A model generated the notes under the pieces. That model was not told where the DNA came from. It made no database searches and saw only the letters and a list, made by a program, of their open reading frames with translations. A program made the position numbers and the translations under genes. A stretch of DNA of 64,000 bases from CAZQFV01 sp964592645 (GTDB lineage: Bacteria > Chloroflexota > Chloroflexia > DTKN01), in contig CAZQFV010000012.1 of assembly GCA_964592645.1 (NCBI GenBank), positions 1 to 64,000 of the forward strand, given 5' to 3'. Shown here one piece after another: positions 16,067 to 24,547 of this stretch. Position 1 is the stretch's first letter. Each line of letters begins with the position of its first letter.

Positions 16067-17494
16067 TCACAAATCGAAATAGAGATCCATCTCGTATGGG
16101 TGTGGGCGGACGGCCACACTCCGGCAGTCCTTCTGGCGCAGGTCGATCCAGCGCCGGATCAGCCGCTCCGGGAAGATGTTGCCCTGCATCAGGAAGGCGT
16201 GGTCGGCCTCCAGGGCCTGCAGTGCCTCGGGCAGCGAGGCAGGCAGAGCCCGGATCTGGCGGCGGCGCTCCTCCGGCCATTCGAAGATGTTTTCGTCAAA
16301 GGGGCCAAAGCCCTCCTGCCCCGGATCGATCTGCCGACGGATGCCGTCCAGCCCGGCCAGCAGCTGCGCGGACAGCGCCAGGTAGGGGTTGCAGGTAGCA
16401 TCGGGCGTGCGGAACTCGAAGCGCTTGGATTCCGGGGTGGTAGCGTACTTGGGCACGCGGATGGCCGCGCTGCGGTTGCCCAGGGAGAAAAAGAGGCTGG
16501 TCGGCGCCTCGAACCCTGGAATCAGCCGACGATAGGAGTTGGTGCTGGGGTTGGTCAGGGCCAGCAGCGCCGGGCCGTGGACCAGGATGCCGGCGATATA
16601 GTGCAGGGCCGTCGCGCTCAGGCCGGCGTAGCCCGCGGGGTCGTAAAAGACCGGCTGGCCGTCCCGGCGCAGCGTCTGGTGAAAGTGCAGGCCGCTGCCG
16701 GCCTCGTTGTACAGGGGCTTGGGCAGGAAGATGGCCGTCTTGCCCTGCCGATAGGCCACCATGCGGATCACGTACTTGGCCAACAGGACGTTGTCCGCCG
16801 CGCGGATGAGCGGGGCCAACGGCATCTCGATCTCGCACTGCCCCGGGCCACCCACCTCGTGGTGATGGTACTTGACCGGGACCCCCAACGACTCTAACAG
16901 GCGCACCATCTCGCTGCGCAGGTTGTGGGTGCTGTCGGAAGGAGGAATGGCGTGGTAACCGCCATGTGGCGGAATCTGAAACCCATAGTTCTGAAACTCG
17001 CCGCCTTCGCTGTTCCAGTAGGCCTCGCGGGAATCCACCCGGTAGGACGAGTGGTTGACCCCACTGCCGTAGAGCACCCGGTCGAACAGGTAGAACTCGA
17101 GCTCCGGAAGCCACAGGCTCTCCGTGGCCACGCCGCTCTCCCGCAGGTAGGCCTCGGCGCGGCGAGCAATGCCCCGCGGGTCCAGCAGTGAAGGCTGGTG
17201 GGTGTCGGCCTCGATGATGTTGCAGAGAAAACTGAGGGTGGGGATTTCACAGAAGGGGTCCCGGAAGCCGGTGCGCAGATCGGGGGCAGCCGCCATATCG
17301 CCGGACTCCAGGGCGGCAAAGCCCACACTGGAGCCGTCAAACCCTACCCCGTGCTCGCAGAGGCGGGAGTCGAGCCGGGCGGCCGGCATCGCTACATGGT
17401 GCCAGCGCCCGTCGAGGTCGCAAAACTTTAGGTCCACCATTTCAATCGCTTCATCGCGGATGTACTGCTGGACCTGGCCGATGTCCTCGAACAT
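16067..17494 (-). CDS. glnA: Glutamine synthetase type I
   Basis: ATP-dependent amidation of glutamate to glutamine, the main ammonium assimilation step. 475 residues is full length for the type I beta class. Active-site motifs are visible: FDGSS near residue 53, LPELEFYLFD, the KYHHHEVGGPGQCEIEM metal-binding segment, GSGLHFHQTL and NRSAAIRVPKY. The site equivalent to the adenylylated Tyr397 of E. coli reads ENIFEWPEE, so Phe replaces Tyr and adenylylation is not expected. GAGGAGGT precedes the ATG, and an extended -10 promoter lies upstream, divergent from the PDO gene. Confidence 0.96.
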   Translation of the reverse strand: MFEDIGQVQQYIRDEAIEMVDLKFCDLDGRWHHVAMPAARLDSRLCEHGVGFDGSSVGFAALESGDMAAAPDLRTGFRDPFCEIPTLSFLCNIIEADTHQPSLLDPRGIARRAEAYLRESGVATESLWLPELEFYLFDRVLYGSGVNHSSYRVDSREAYWNSEGGEFQNYGFQIPPHGGYHAIPPSDSTHNLRSEMVRLLESLGVPVKYHHHEVGGPGQCEIEMPLAPLIRAADNVLLAKYVIRMVAYRQGKTAIFLPKPLYNEAGSGLHFHQTLRRDGQPVFYDPAGYAGLSATALHYIAGILVHGPALLALTNPSTNSYRRLIPGFEAPTSLFFSLGNRSAAIRVPKYATTPESKRFEFRTPDATCNPYLALSAQLLAGLDGIRRQIDPGQEGFGPFDENIFEWPEERRRQIRALPASLPEALQALEADHAFLMQGNIFPERLIRRWIDLRQKDCRSVAVRPHPYEMDLYFDL

Positions 17495-17544
17495 ATCAGA
17501 CCTCCTCGTCTGGTGAAAGCCAAGCGTTGCCTGAACGCGGCCCC

Positions 17545-17573
17545 ATTATACCACGCCTCCAAGAATGGGTAAA
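17545..17573 (-). promoter_or_regulatory. Promoter of glnA
   Basis: On the minus strand, TTTACC and TATAAT are spaced by 17 bp with TGG directly before TATAAT. It is 51 bp upstream of the glnA start and nearly abuts the divergent promoter at 17580. Confidence 0.6.
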
Positions 17574-17579
17574 GCACGC

Positions 17580-17608
17580 TGGACAATCTGGGGAAATATT
17601 GCTAAAAT
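17580..17608 (+). promoter_or_regulatory. Promoter of the protein disulfide oxidoreductase gene
   Basis: TGGACA at 17580-17585 and TAAAAT at 17603-17608, spacer 17 bp, with TTGC before the -10 box. It lies about 38 bp upstream of the start codon. Confidence 0.6.
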
Positions 17609-17645
17609 GATGGCACCCAACATGGACGCCCAAGGAGGTGCTGCC

Positions 17646-18320
17646 GTGACGATGCTCAAGGAAAAGGACCGCCAGACCATCCAGGGCTGGTTCCAAAAAC
17701 TGCGCGACCCGGTCCGTCTGGTGGTCTTCACCCAGCAGAACGAATGCGAGTATTGCCAGGAGACCCGCGAGCTGGCGGAGGAGATCGCCGCCCTCTCGGA
17801 CAAGATCAGCGTCGAGGTCCACGACTTTGTGGCCGACGAAGCGCCGGTCAAACAGTACGGCATCGACAAGATCCCGGCCATCGCCATCGTCGGGGCGCAG
17901 GACTATGGCGTGCGCTTCTACGGCCTCCCCGGGGGCTACGAGTTCATGGCCTTTGTGGAGGACATTATCGATGTCTCCACCGGCAAGCCCGGCCTCAGCG
18001 AGGGCACGCTCCAGGCGCTGGCGCAAATCACCACCCCGGTGCACCTGCAGGTCTTTGTCACACCGACCTGCCCGTACTGCACCCGCGGGGTCAGGTTGGC
18101 CCATCAGCTAGCCATCGCCAGCCCATTGATCCGCGCCGATATGGTCGAGGCGATCGAGTTTCCCCACCTGGCGAACCGCTACCAGGTGTACAGCGTGCCG
18201 CTGACGGTGATCAACGACACGGTGCGCGTCGAGGGCGCAGTGCCGGAGGCCCGGCTGCTGCAGGAGCTGCGGCGCGCCGTGGAAAAGGGCGAGCAGCGCG
18301 AGTCGGCGTGGCACGGGTAG
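17646..18320 (+). CDS. Protein disulfide oxidoreductase (PDO), two thioredoxin-fold domains
   Basis: 224 residues made of two thioredoxin/glutaredoxin folds. The first active site is ECEYCQE and the second TPTCPYCTRG; each domain has the cis-proline (KIPAIAIV and SVPLTVIN). This layout is that of the PDO family of thermophilic bacteria and archaea, where the protein makes or isomerises intracellular disulfides, or works with thioredoxin reductase. GTG 17646 is seven bases after AAGGAGG and fits the family N-terminus. It has its own promoter, divergent from glnA. The family leans to thermophiles, which hints at the source habitat. Confidence 0.88.
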   Translation: MTMLKEKDRQTIQGWFQKLRDPVRLVVFTQQNECEYCQETRELAEEIAALSDKISVEVHDFVADEAPVKQYGIDKIPAIAIVGAQDYGVRFYGLPGGYEFMAFVEDIIDVSTGKPGLSEGTLQALAQITTPVHLQVFVTPTCPYCTRGVRLAHQLAIASPLIRADMVEAIEFPHLANRYQVYSVPLTVINDTVRVEGAVPEARLLQELRRAVEKGEQRESAWHG

Positions 18321-18393
18321 GAAGAGCGAAGTGTGGGCGTCCCCTGGGCAGGCATCGGCGCCGCGACAGGGGTCCTACGCCTGGAGGTGATCC

Positions 18394-18690
18394 ATGGCCA
18401 TGATGGAGATCAGCGTCGTGCCGATCGGCACGACCACGCCCAGCATCAGCGACTATGTGGCCGGGGTGGTGCGCCTCGTGCAGGAGGCCGGCCTGGAGTA
18501 TGAGCTGGGGCCCATGGGCACGGTGGTCGTCGGCGAGATCGGTTCCCTTCTGGCCTTGGCGCGCCAGATGCACGAGCAGCCCTTCGCCATGGGCGCCCGG
18601 CGCGTGGCCACCACGATCAAGATCGACGACCGCCGGGACAAGCCGCTTTCGATCGCCGGCAAGGTCCGGGCCGTCCAGGAGAAGCTGTGA
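18394..18690 (+). CDS. MTH1187/YqgV-family thiamine-binding protein
   Basis: 98 residues with the ferredoxin-like fold of the DUF77 family. The motifs MMEISVVPIGTTTPSISDYV, YELGPMGTVVVGE and the C-terminal RRVATTIKIDDRRDKPLSIAGK agree with members that bind thiamine or HMP. The start has GGAGGT eight bases upstream. Its stop overlaps the ATG of moeA by one base, so the pair is translated together, though a functional link to molybdenum cofactor is not known. Confidence 0.85.
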   Translation: MAMMEISVVPIGTTTPSISDYVAGVVRLVQEAGLEYELGPMGTVVVGEIGSLLALARQMHEQPFAMGARRVATTIKIDDRRDKPLSIAGKVRAVQEKL

Positions 18691-19949
18691 TGGCCACGGA
18701 GCCCCCTCCGATCAGCGTCGAGCAGGCGCTGGAGACCATCCTCTCCCACTTTGCCCCGCTGGAAGCGGAACCGGTGCCGCTGACCGCGGCCCTGGGGCGC
18801 GTGCTGGCCGAGGACATCGTGGCCGACGAGGATATCCCGCCCTTCCTCAACTCGGCGGTGGACGGCTATGCCGTGCGAGCCGCGGAGGTGGCCGAGGCCC
18901 GCCGGGATGCTCCGGTGCGCCTGCGGGTGATCGGCGAGGTCGCCGCCGGCCAGACGGCCACGGCGGCCGTCCTCCCCGGCACGGCGATGCGCATCATGAC
19001 CGGCGCCCCCCTGCCCGCGGGGGCCGACACCGTGGTGCCCCTGGAGCAGACCGACCAGGCCGGCGCCGAACTGGAACAGGGCTGGGTGCGCGTGCCGGCA
19101 GCGGTGCCGGCCGGACAGCACCTCCGACAGGCCGGCGAGGACGTCCGCCGGGGAGAAAGGGTGCTGGAGCGCGGCCTGCGCCTGCGGCCCCCCGAGATCG
19201 GCCTGCTGGCCTCCCTGGGCCGGCCGCAGGCCCTGGTCACCCGCCGCCCGCGCGTGGCCATCCTGGCCACCGGCAGTGAGTTGGTCGAGCCGGGCCAGGC
19301 ACCCGGCCCCGGCCAGATCCGCAACAGCAACGCCTACTCCAACTACGCCCAGGTGCTGCTCTGCGGCGGGCAGCCGCTGCGCCTGCCCATCGCCCACGAC
19401 CGTTACAAAGAGATCTCCGCCCGCCTGGACAGGGGCCTGGCCTGGGGGGCCGACCTCTTTATCACCTCCGGCGGTGTCTCCACCGGCGAGTACGACCTGG
19501 TGAAAAAGGTCCTGGCCACCCGCGGCCGGCTCGAGTTCTGGCGCGTCCAGGTGCAGCCCGGCCGGCCCATGGCCTTTGGGCTGATCGACGGCGTGCCGCT
19601 GCTGGGCCTGCCCGGCAACCCCGTCTCCTCCATGGTCGCCTTCCTGCTCTTTGCCCGTCCGGCCATCCTAAAGATGCAGGGCCAGCGCGCCCTGCGCAAG
19701 CCCGAGGTCGAAGCCGTGCTCCTGGAGGACGCCCACGGCTACCCCGACCGGCGGCGCTATCTGCGGGCCATCGTCACCGCGGAGAACGGCCGCTACACCG
19801 CCAGCCTGACCGGCCCTCAGGGGGCGGGCATCCTCTCCTCCATGGTCCGCGCCAACGGGCTGGCCATCATCCCGGAAGGCACCTACCCCGCCGCCCGCGC
19901 CGGCACCACCGTGCGGGTGATGATGATCGATTGGCCGGAGGTGGAGTAA
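18690..19949 (+). CDS. moeA: Molybdopterin molybdenumtransferase MoeA
   Basis: Inserts molybdate into adenylated molybdopterin to form the mature Mo cofactor. 419 residues. The N-terminal MoeA domain (FLNSAVDGYAVR, then GTAMRIMTGAPLPAGADTVV) is followed by the MogA-like domain (VAILATGSEL, FITSGGVSTGEYD and GLPGNPVSS) and a C-terminal beta domain. All family motifs are intact. ATG 18690 is used rather than GTG 18687 because it overlaps the preceding stop. A Mo enzyme of the sulfite oxidase fold lies at 15089-15673. Confidence 0.95.
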   Translation: MATEPPPISVEQALETILSHFAPLEAEPVPLTAALGRVLAEDIVADEDIPPFLNSAVDGYAVRAAEVAEARRDAPVRLRVIGEVAAGQTATAAVLPGTAMRIMTGAPLPAGADTVVPLEQTDQAGAELEQGWVRVPAAVPAGQHLRQAGEDVRRGERVLERGLRLRPPEIGLLASLGRPQALVTRRPRVAILATGSELVEPGQAPGPGQIRNSNAYSNYAQVLLCGGQPLRLPIAHDRYKEISARLDRGLAWGADLFITSGGVSTGEYDLVKKVLATRGRLEFWRVQVQPGRPMAFGLIDGVPLLGLPGNPVSSMVAFLLFARPAILKMQGQRALRKPEVEAVLLEDAHGYPDRRRYLRAIVTAENGRYTASLTGPQGAGILSSMVRANGLAIIPEGTYPAARAGTTVRVMMIDWPEVE

Positions 19950-19955
19950 AAGACA

Positions 19956-20942
19956 ATGGAGACTAACCCGTCGCGGCCAGAAACCGCCTTTCCCCGCCCC
20001 GTCGTCGTCGTCAGCAAGTGCCTGGGGTTCGCGCCCTGCCGGTACAACGGGGCCATAATCGCGGATGATTTCGTGCGCCGGCTGCAGCCGCACGTCGAGT
20101 TCCTGCCGATCTGCCCGGAGGTCGAGATCGGCCTGGGAGTGCCGCGGAACCCGGTGCGTATCGTCCAGGCGGGCGGGGCGCGGCTCCTGCTGCAGCCGGC
20201 CACCGGGGCCGACGCCACCGAGCGTATGCGCTCCTGGACAGCGTCCTACCTCGCCGCCCTGCCGGAGGTCCACGGGTTCATCCTCAAGGGCCGCTCCCCA
20301 TCGTGCGGCACGCGGGATGTCAAGATCTATGGCCGGGGCGGCAACGTGCTGGAGCGCGGCGGCGGCTTCTTCGGGGGGGCCGTCTTGGAGCGTTTTCCCC
20401 TTCTGCCGGTGGAAGATGAGGGCCGGCTGAGCAATTTGCGCCTGCGCGAGCACTTTCTCACCCGCCTCTATGCCCTGGCCCGCTTCAGCGCGGTCAAGGC
20501 CCGGCCGACGATGCGCGACCTGGTGCAATTCCACGCCGCGAACAAGCTCCTCCTGATGGCCTACAGCCAGAAGGAGCTGCGCCTGCTGGGGCGAATCGTC
20601 GCCAACCCGGAGAGAAAGCCCCTGCCCGCCCTGCTGCCCGAATACGAGGAGCACCTGCGGCGCGCCCTGGCGCAGTTGCCGCGCCTGGCGGCCAATGTCA
20701 ACGTGCTGATGCACGCCCTGGGCTACTTCCAGGGACTGTCCAGCGGCGAGAAGGCCCACTTCCTGGACACCTTGCAGCGGTACCGCCTGCAGAAGGTCCC
20801 CTTGAGCGTCCCCTTGAGCCTAGTACACTCCTGGATCATCCGCTTCGGCGAGCCCTACCTGCAGCAGCAGACCTTCCTCCAACCGTATCCCGAGGAACTG
20901 CTGGCGCTGAGCGACTCCGGCAAGGGACGGGACGTGCAATAG
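19956..20942 (+). CDS. DUF523-DUF1722 fusion protein (TudS-like Fe-S desulfidase)
   Basis: 328 residues. The N-terminal DUF523 part has VSKCLGFAPCRYNG, PICPEVEIGLGVP and KGRSPSCGTRDV. These Cys residues are those that bind a 4Fe-4S cluster in the thiouracil desulfidase TudS. The C-terminal half is DUF1722 (YbgA-like), starting near LREHFLTRLYALARF. The reaction is inferred from TudS: removal of sulfur from thiolated nucleobases or related compounds. It follows moeA by six bases and is probably in its operon. Confidence 0.85.
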   Translation: METNPSRPETAFPRPVVVVSKCLGFAPCRYNGAIIADDFVRRLQPHVEFLPICPEVEIGLGVPRNPVRIVQAGGARLLLQPATGADATERMRSWTASYLAALPEVHGFILKGRSPSCGTRDVKIYGRGGNVLERGGGFFGGAVLERFPLLPVEDEGRLSNLRLREHFLTRLYALARFSAVKARPTMRDLVQFHAANKLLLMAYSQKELRLLGRIVANPERKPLPALLPEYEEHLRRALAQLPRLAANVNVLMHALGYFQGLSSGEKAHFLDTLQRYRLQKVPLSVPLSLVHSWIIRFGEPYLQQQTFLQPYPEELLALSDSGKGRDVQ

Positions 20943-21464
20943 ACCCGCGGTGATGGTGATGCTGCGACCGTCGCTGTCCATGCCGCTCCCGCCGCAGTTG
21001 TTCACGATGATGTGGATGTCATAGCTCCCCGCTGCGCTCCAGGAGTAGCCGGCGCGGGCGGCGCTCTGGCCGCTGCCCAGGGTCGGCGTCCACTCGTATG
21101 GGATCGGCCGGCCAGCGTCGGTCGGCACCACCACGGCATCGAACCCGTAGGTCAGGTCGACCAACCCGTTGGTGGGCCCCTGCCGCCGTCGCCGCCGGCC
21201 GAGCCTCCTTTCCCACCGGCCGTGCCGTTTCCGCCATCTTCACCGCCGGGGATACCGTCGGCTCCATCCAGGCCGGGGGCTCCATGGCCCCCAATGACGT
21301 TGTAGATGGTGTCGGTGATCTGGACCGCGCTGGTGACGACCACGCCGGTGTCGCCGGAACTGTTCCCGCTCCAGGTCACGTTGCCGATGATCTGCTCATA
21401 CTCGGGCTGCGGTCCTGCACCCAGAAACAGGATTGCCACCCAGTCCGCTTCGTGGGGCGCGGAC
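20943..21464 (-). pseudogene. Debris of a secreted PKD/repeat-type surface protein
   Basis: The minus strand encodes YEQIIGNVTWSGNSSGDTG and a Gly-rich stretch (GAPGLDGADGIPGGEDGG). After a frameshift near 21180 it encodes GPTNGLVDLTYGFDAVVVP and GYSWSAAGSYDIHIIVNNC, a PKD-like beta-sandwich domain of the kind found in large surface proteins. There is no signal peptide and no proper end; the frame runs into antisense of the neighbouring gene. It occupies the 522 base gap between two convergent genes, which holds nothing else. Confidence 0.55.
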
Positions 21465-22574
21465 TCATTCCAGCACTCCCTCGTAGACATAGCGGGTCAA
21501 CTCGCTCACGCTCAGATCGGCGATGCCCAATTTGTCCAGCGTGCGCCCGCGCCGCCAGTAGTCGGTGCGGTGGACGATACAGGCCAGGCGGATGATGCTG
21601 TCCATGCCCCGCACCGAGACCCCGTAGCGCTGCCCCAGGGCGGCCATCGGCACCAGGCTCATCGGAATATCCTCAAAGATGTAGCGATGGTTCAACGTCG
21701 GCGGCGCCTTGATCCCATAGTACCCCGGCTGATTGTGGATGGCCTCGTGGAGATCGTTGCCCGCGGAGTCGTAGGCCATCTTCAGCCACTCCAGCGCCGT
21801 CCGGGCGCGGATGCCCAGCGAGGCCGCCACCGTCACCCGCTCCCGGTCCAGCACCTCCAGCACGCGGGCCACGGAAGGGGTCACGCCCTCGATATAGAAC
21901 TGGAAATCGCCGTGGGTAGACTCGATGCGCCCGGCGTTGAGCAGGGTCAGGGCCGGGTGAAAGATGGCGCCCATGTTGTTCAGCCCGGTATGCAGCACGT
22001 TGATGCCGTCGATGAACTGGGGATAGGCCAGGGCCAGCGCCTGCAGCACATGGGCCGTGCGCGTGGCCGGCAGCGCCGCCAGCGGCACCGCCTCCTTGAT
22101 GCTAAAGATACGCGCCTGGGCCGGCCCATCGGAGCGGCTGGCATAGATCAGCGTCTCGGCCTCGGCCACGGTGACATCGGCCCGGCAGCCGTTGTCGCGC
22201 AGGACCTTGGTGAACTCCAACGCGCCGCCGGTGCGCCCCGGGTGCAACACCACGATCTGCCCATCGCGCAGGCCGGGAGCCGCGGCCCGGGCCACATCGG
22301 CATGGGCCGAGGAGGGCACGACGACCATCACCACCTCGGCTTCGGCCAGGGCCTCGACTATATCGGATGTGACCAGGGCCAGCTCGCCGAAACCACGGGG
22401 CCCGCCATGGTAGCTCTCCAGGTCTATCCCCCCGCGCTGTTTGATCGCGGCGACGTTCTCCGCCGTGCGGTTGTGAAGGGTAACCGGAAAGCCCATCAGG
22501 GCCAGGTGCGCGGCCATGGCCTTGCCGCCATGGCCGGCGCCGATCACGGTGTAGCGGGTCGTCCGCCTTGCCAT
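21465..22574 (-). CDS. NAD/NADP octopine/opine dehydrogenase-family protein
   Basis: 369 residues. The Rossmann motif VIGAGHGGKAMAAHLALMG is at residues 9-27 and the C-terminal opine dehydrogenase domain shows the hallmark GLNNMGAIFHPALTLLNAG, whose His is the catalytic residue in the family. Such enzymes condense an amino acid with a 2-keto acid and reduce the imine, giving opines; related enzymes finish staphylopine-type metallophores. GGAGG precedes the ATG. It is the last of three minus-strand genes with the B12 mutase-like and ATP-grasp genes upstream, but gaps of 150-180 bases separate them. The substrate is unknown. Confidence 0.85.
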   Translation of the reverse strand: MARRTTRYTVIGAGHGGKAMAAHLALMGFPVTLHNRTAENVAAIKQRGGIDLESYHGGPRGFGELALVTSDIVEALAEAEVVMVVVPSSAHADVARAAAPGLRDGQIVVLHPGRTGGALEFTKVLRDNGCRADVTVAEAETLIYASRSDGPAQARIFSIKEAVPLAALPATRTAHVLQALALAYPQFIDGINVLHTGLNNMGAIFHPALTLLNAGRIESTHGDFQFYIEGVTPSVARVLEVLDRERVTVAASLGIRARTALEWLKMAYDSAGNDLHEAIHNQPGYYGIKAPPTLNHRYIFEDIPMSLVPMAALGQRYGVSVRGMDSIIRLACIVHRTDYWRRGRTLDKLGIADLSVSELTRYVYEGVLE

Positions 22575-22689
22575 CGGGAACCTCCAGTTTTCCTATCTAG
22601 GCCGTCTGGACAAACAAGGAGCGGTGTCGCCTCCCCGTGGACGGTCCCGTTGTTCGGGGAGTCCAATCGGGGCAAGGTCTGGACTGCTG

Positions 22690-22717
22690 TCTAGAAGTCG
22701 TCTCATAAACTACAAAG
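22690..22717. repeat. Inverted-repeat element, half copy C
   Basis: The 28 bp TCTAGAAGTCGTCTCATAAA-type sequence matches, with few changes, the reverse complement of the right end of the element at 56179-56265. The partner arm is missing. It lies in the gap between two minus-strand genes. Confidence 0.6.
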
Positions 22718-22728
22718 ACAGCGGCGGC

Positions 22729-24369
22729 TCATGCCATGCGCCCCAGGCTCGCCAAACGTTCCGCCTCGGACCAGGGATGCCCTGTCCGGGGGGCTACGGC
22801 CACGCACGCTCCGCGGGAGTCTATACGGGTCACGACCCGGCCGCGGGCAAAGGGGTTGTTGCGCAGGTGCGGGGCATCTAGCACCCCCGACGTCACGGCC
22901 CGCGCCAGCGTAGGAGGATCGGCAAAGGGATCGTCCACGCCAGGGCCGGCCAGGGCGCGGATCGCCCCCAACGTCACCTGGGCCTCGCCCAGCAGCTCTT
23001 CCTGGCGCCGCCGCACGGCCGGGTCGGACGTCATGTCGGGCTGGCCGCGCAGGGCGTTCTCGATGGCCCGGCGGGCCAGGTGGCAGGACTCGATCACGTC
23101 CTCGGCTGTAGCCGCATGGTGGGCCTCTGTGTAACCCACCACGTGGACAATGTGCGGCCGCAGCGCCATCTGCAAGTAGACGCCGGCCACCAGGTGAGCG
23201 CGGGCGGCGGCGGTGTCCAATGGGTAGCTCAACAGGCCGGTGCGGGTCTGCCTCCAGATACGGAAATCCGCCCCGGCCAGCGGCGCGATCAGCTCCAGGA
23301 CGGCCAGCATCTTGGCCAGGTCCATGGCATCGGAGTGCCCCGGGGGGCTATTGAACATCAACTGGGCGATATAGTCTTGCACTCCAAAGGCCCGCGCGTT
23401 GTAGGCCGCCAGGTAGGCCGCGACGACAAAGACCACGTCGGGCGCATCGCGCATTCCCCAGTGATGCGGCTCGTTCAGCTCCACCGGGATGCCGCGTTCC
23501 CCGTACCAGGCCAGGACCCGCTGGTGCTCACGGATCGAGCCTTCCAGGTCCCAGGGGCCACGGCCGTCCATCCGGTTGAACCAGAAGAGGGGAATGGCAC
23601 ACCAGGCAATGCGGATCGTGTCTACGTACATTTCGGCCAGGCGGATGAAATCGTCGGTCCCCGAGTAGGTGCGCAGCAGCGGGTAGTTGCCGCGCCGGCT
23701 GGCGGCATAGAGCGAGCGGTAGTCGTCGGGGGTGCGCACGGGCACTCCGCCGGCCCCGGTGCGGCGGGGATCCTGCCGCTCTGGATGGAAAAAGTTCTCC
23801 TGGGCGTCTTGATCGATCCCTAGCGAGATCACGTCCAGCGCCCGGGACTCGGCGATGGCGGCGATTCCTCCCCGCGTCGCCTCCAGTGTGGGCAAGCCAA
23901 AGTGGTGGCGGAGAAGGGGAAAGGGCTGCTTCCAGCGGATGCGCTCCACGGTGTCCTGGGGATAGTCTTCCTCCAGCGGCTCCTCACGCTGCTGACCCTT
24001 TAGGTAGGCCAGCACCTCCGCGGCCGGCTCGCCGCCGGCAAAGACCCGCTCGAAAAAGCCCAGGGCACGGGCCCGTTCGGCCAACGGGGGCGTTCCACCA
24101 AAGGCAAAGCGCACGCCGGCCGCGTGCAGATCGGCTGCCTCCTCGGCAAACTCGGCCAGCAGGCGCGCCCCCGTCTCCGGCGTCAGGCGATAGGAGACGC
24201 CGACCAAGTCCGCTTTCTCCCGGCGGGCGGCGGCCAGGACCTCGGCGATGGGCACGGCCGGCCCGAGAAACACCGTCCGCCAGTTGGCCGCCTCGGCCAA
24301 TCGCAAAAAGTTCAATACCCCGGCCACGTGGACGCACTCGCCCAGCGCCGCCGCCACTACCGTCTTCAT
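22729..24369 (-). CDS. B12-binding, cobalamin-dependent mutase-like protein
   Basis: 546 residues. The first 130 resemble a cobalamin-binding Rossmann domain: ALGECVHVAGVLNFL stands at the DxHxxG position with the His kept and the Asp replaced by Cys, followed by EKADLVGVSYRL and FAFGGTPP. The remaining 400 residues look like a TIM-barrel catalytic part of the glutamate mutase E or aminomutase type (LLRTYSGTDDFIRLAEMYVD, GIPVELNEPHHWG, LMFNSPPGHSDAMDLAKML). Its order, B12 domain first and barrel second on one chain, is unusual for glutamate mutase. ATG 24369 has GGAGAGG upstream. The reaction is not known; a carbon-skeleton or amino-group shift is inferred. Confidence 0.6.
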   Translation of the reverse strand: MKTVVAAALGECVHVAGVLNFLRLAEAANWRTVFLGPAVPIAEVLAAARREKADLVGVSYRLTPETGARLLAEFAEEAADLHAAGVRFAFGGTPPLAERARALGFFERVFAGGEPAAEVLAYLKGQQREEPLEEDYPQDTVERIRWKQPFPLLRHHFGLPTLEATRGGIAAIAESRALDVISLGIDQDAQENFFHPERQDPRRTGAGGVPVRTPDDYRSLYAASRRGNYPLLRTYSGTDDFIRLAEMYVDTIRIAWCAIPLFWFNRMDGRGPWDLEGSIREHQRVLAWYGERGIPVELNEPHHWGMRDAPDVVFVVAAYLAAYNARAFGVQDYIAQLMFNSPPGHSDAMDLAKMLAVLELIAPLAGADFRIWRQTRTGLLSYPLDTAAARAHLVAGVYLQMALRPHIVHVVGYTEAHHAATAEDVIESCHLARRAIENALRGQPDMTSDPAVRRRQEELLGEAQVTLGAIRALAGPGVDDPFADPPTLARAVTSGVLDAPHLRNNPFARGRVVTRIDSRGACVAVAPRTGHPWSEAERLASLGRMA

Positions 24370-24547
24370 CTTGCCCCTCTCCACGTTGCCCAACAGTGCC
24401 CACAGGCCCTACCCACGACAGCCACCCCGTGACGCCGGCCGGGGACCGGAAGCGTTGCCGGATTCCTGCCGGCCGCGGGACGGCCGGGGCATCGGCTGCG
24501 CTGCCGCTCCATACTCGTGGCCCCCCCTCCAGGGGGCGGACAAAAGT

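Noticed and set aside
15005..16897. A 630-codon plus-strand open frame covering the molybdoenzyme and glnA genes
   Set aside because: It is antisense to two clear minus-strand genes with strong motifs; only the stretch 15728-16030 has protein-like character of its own.
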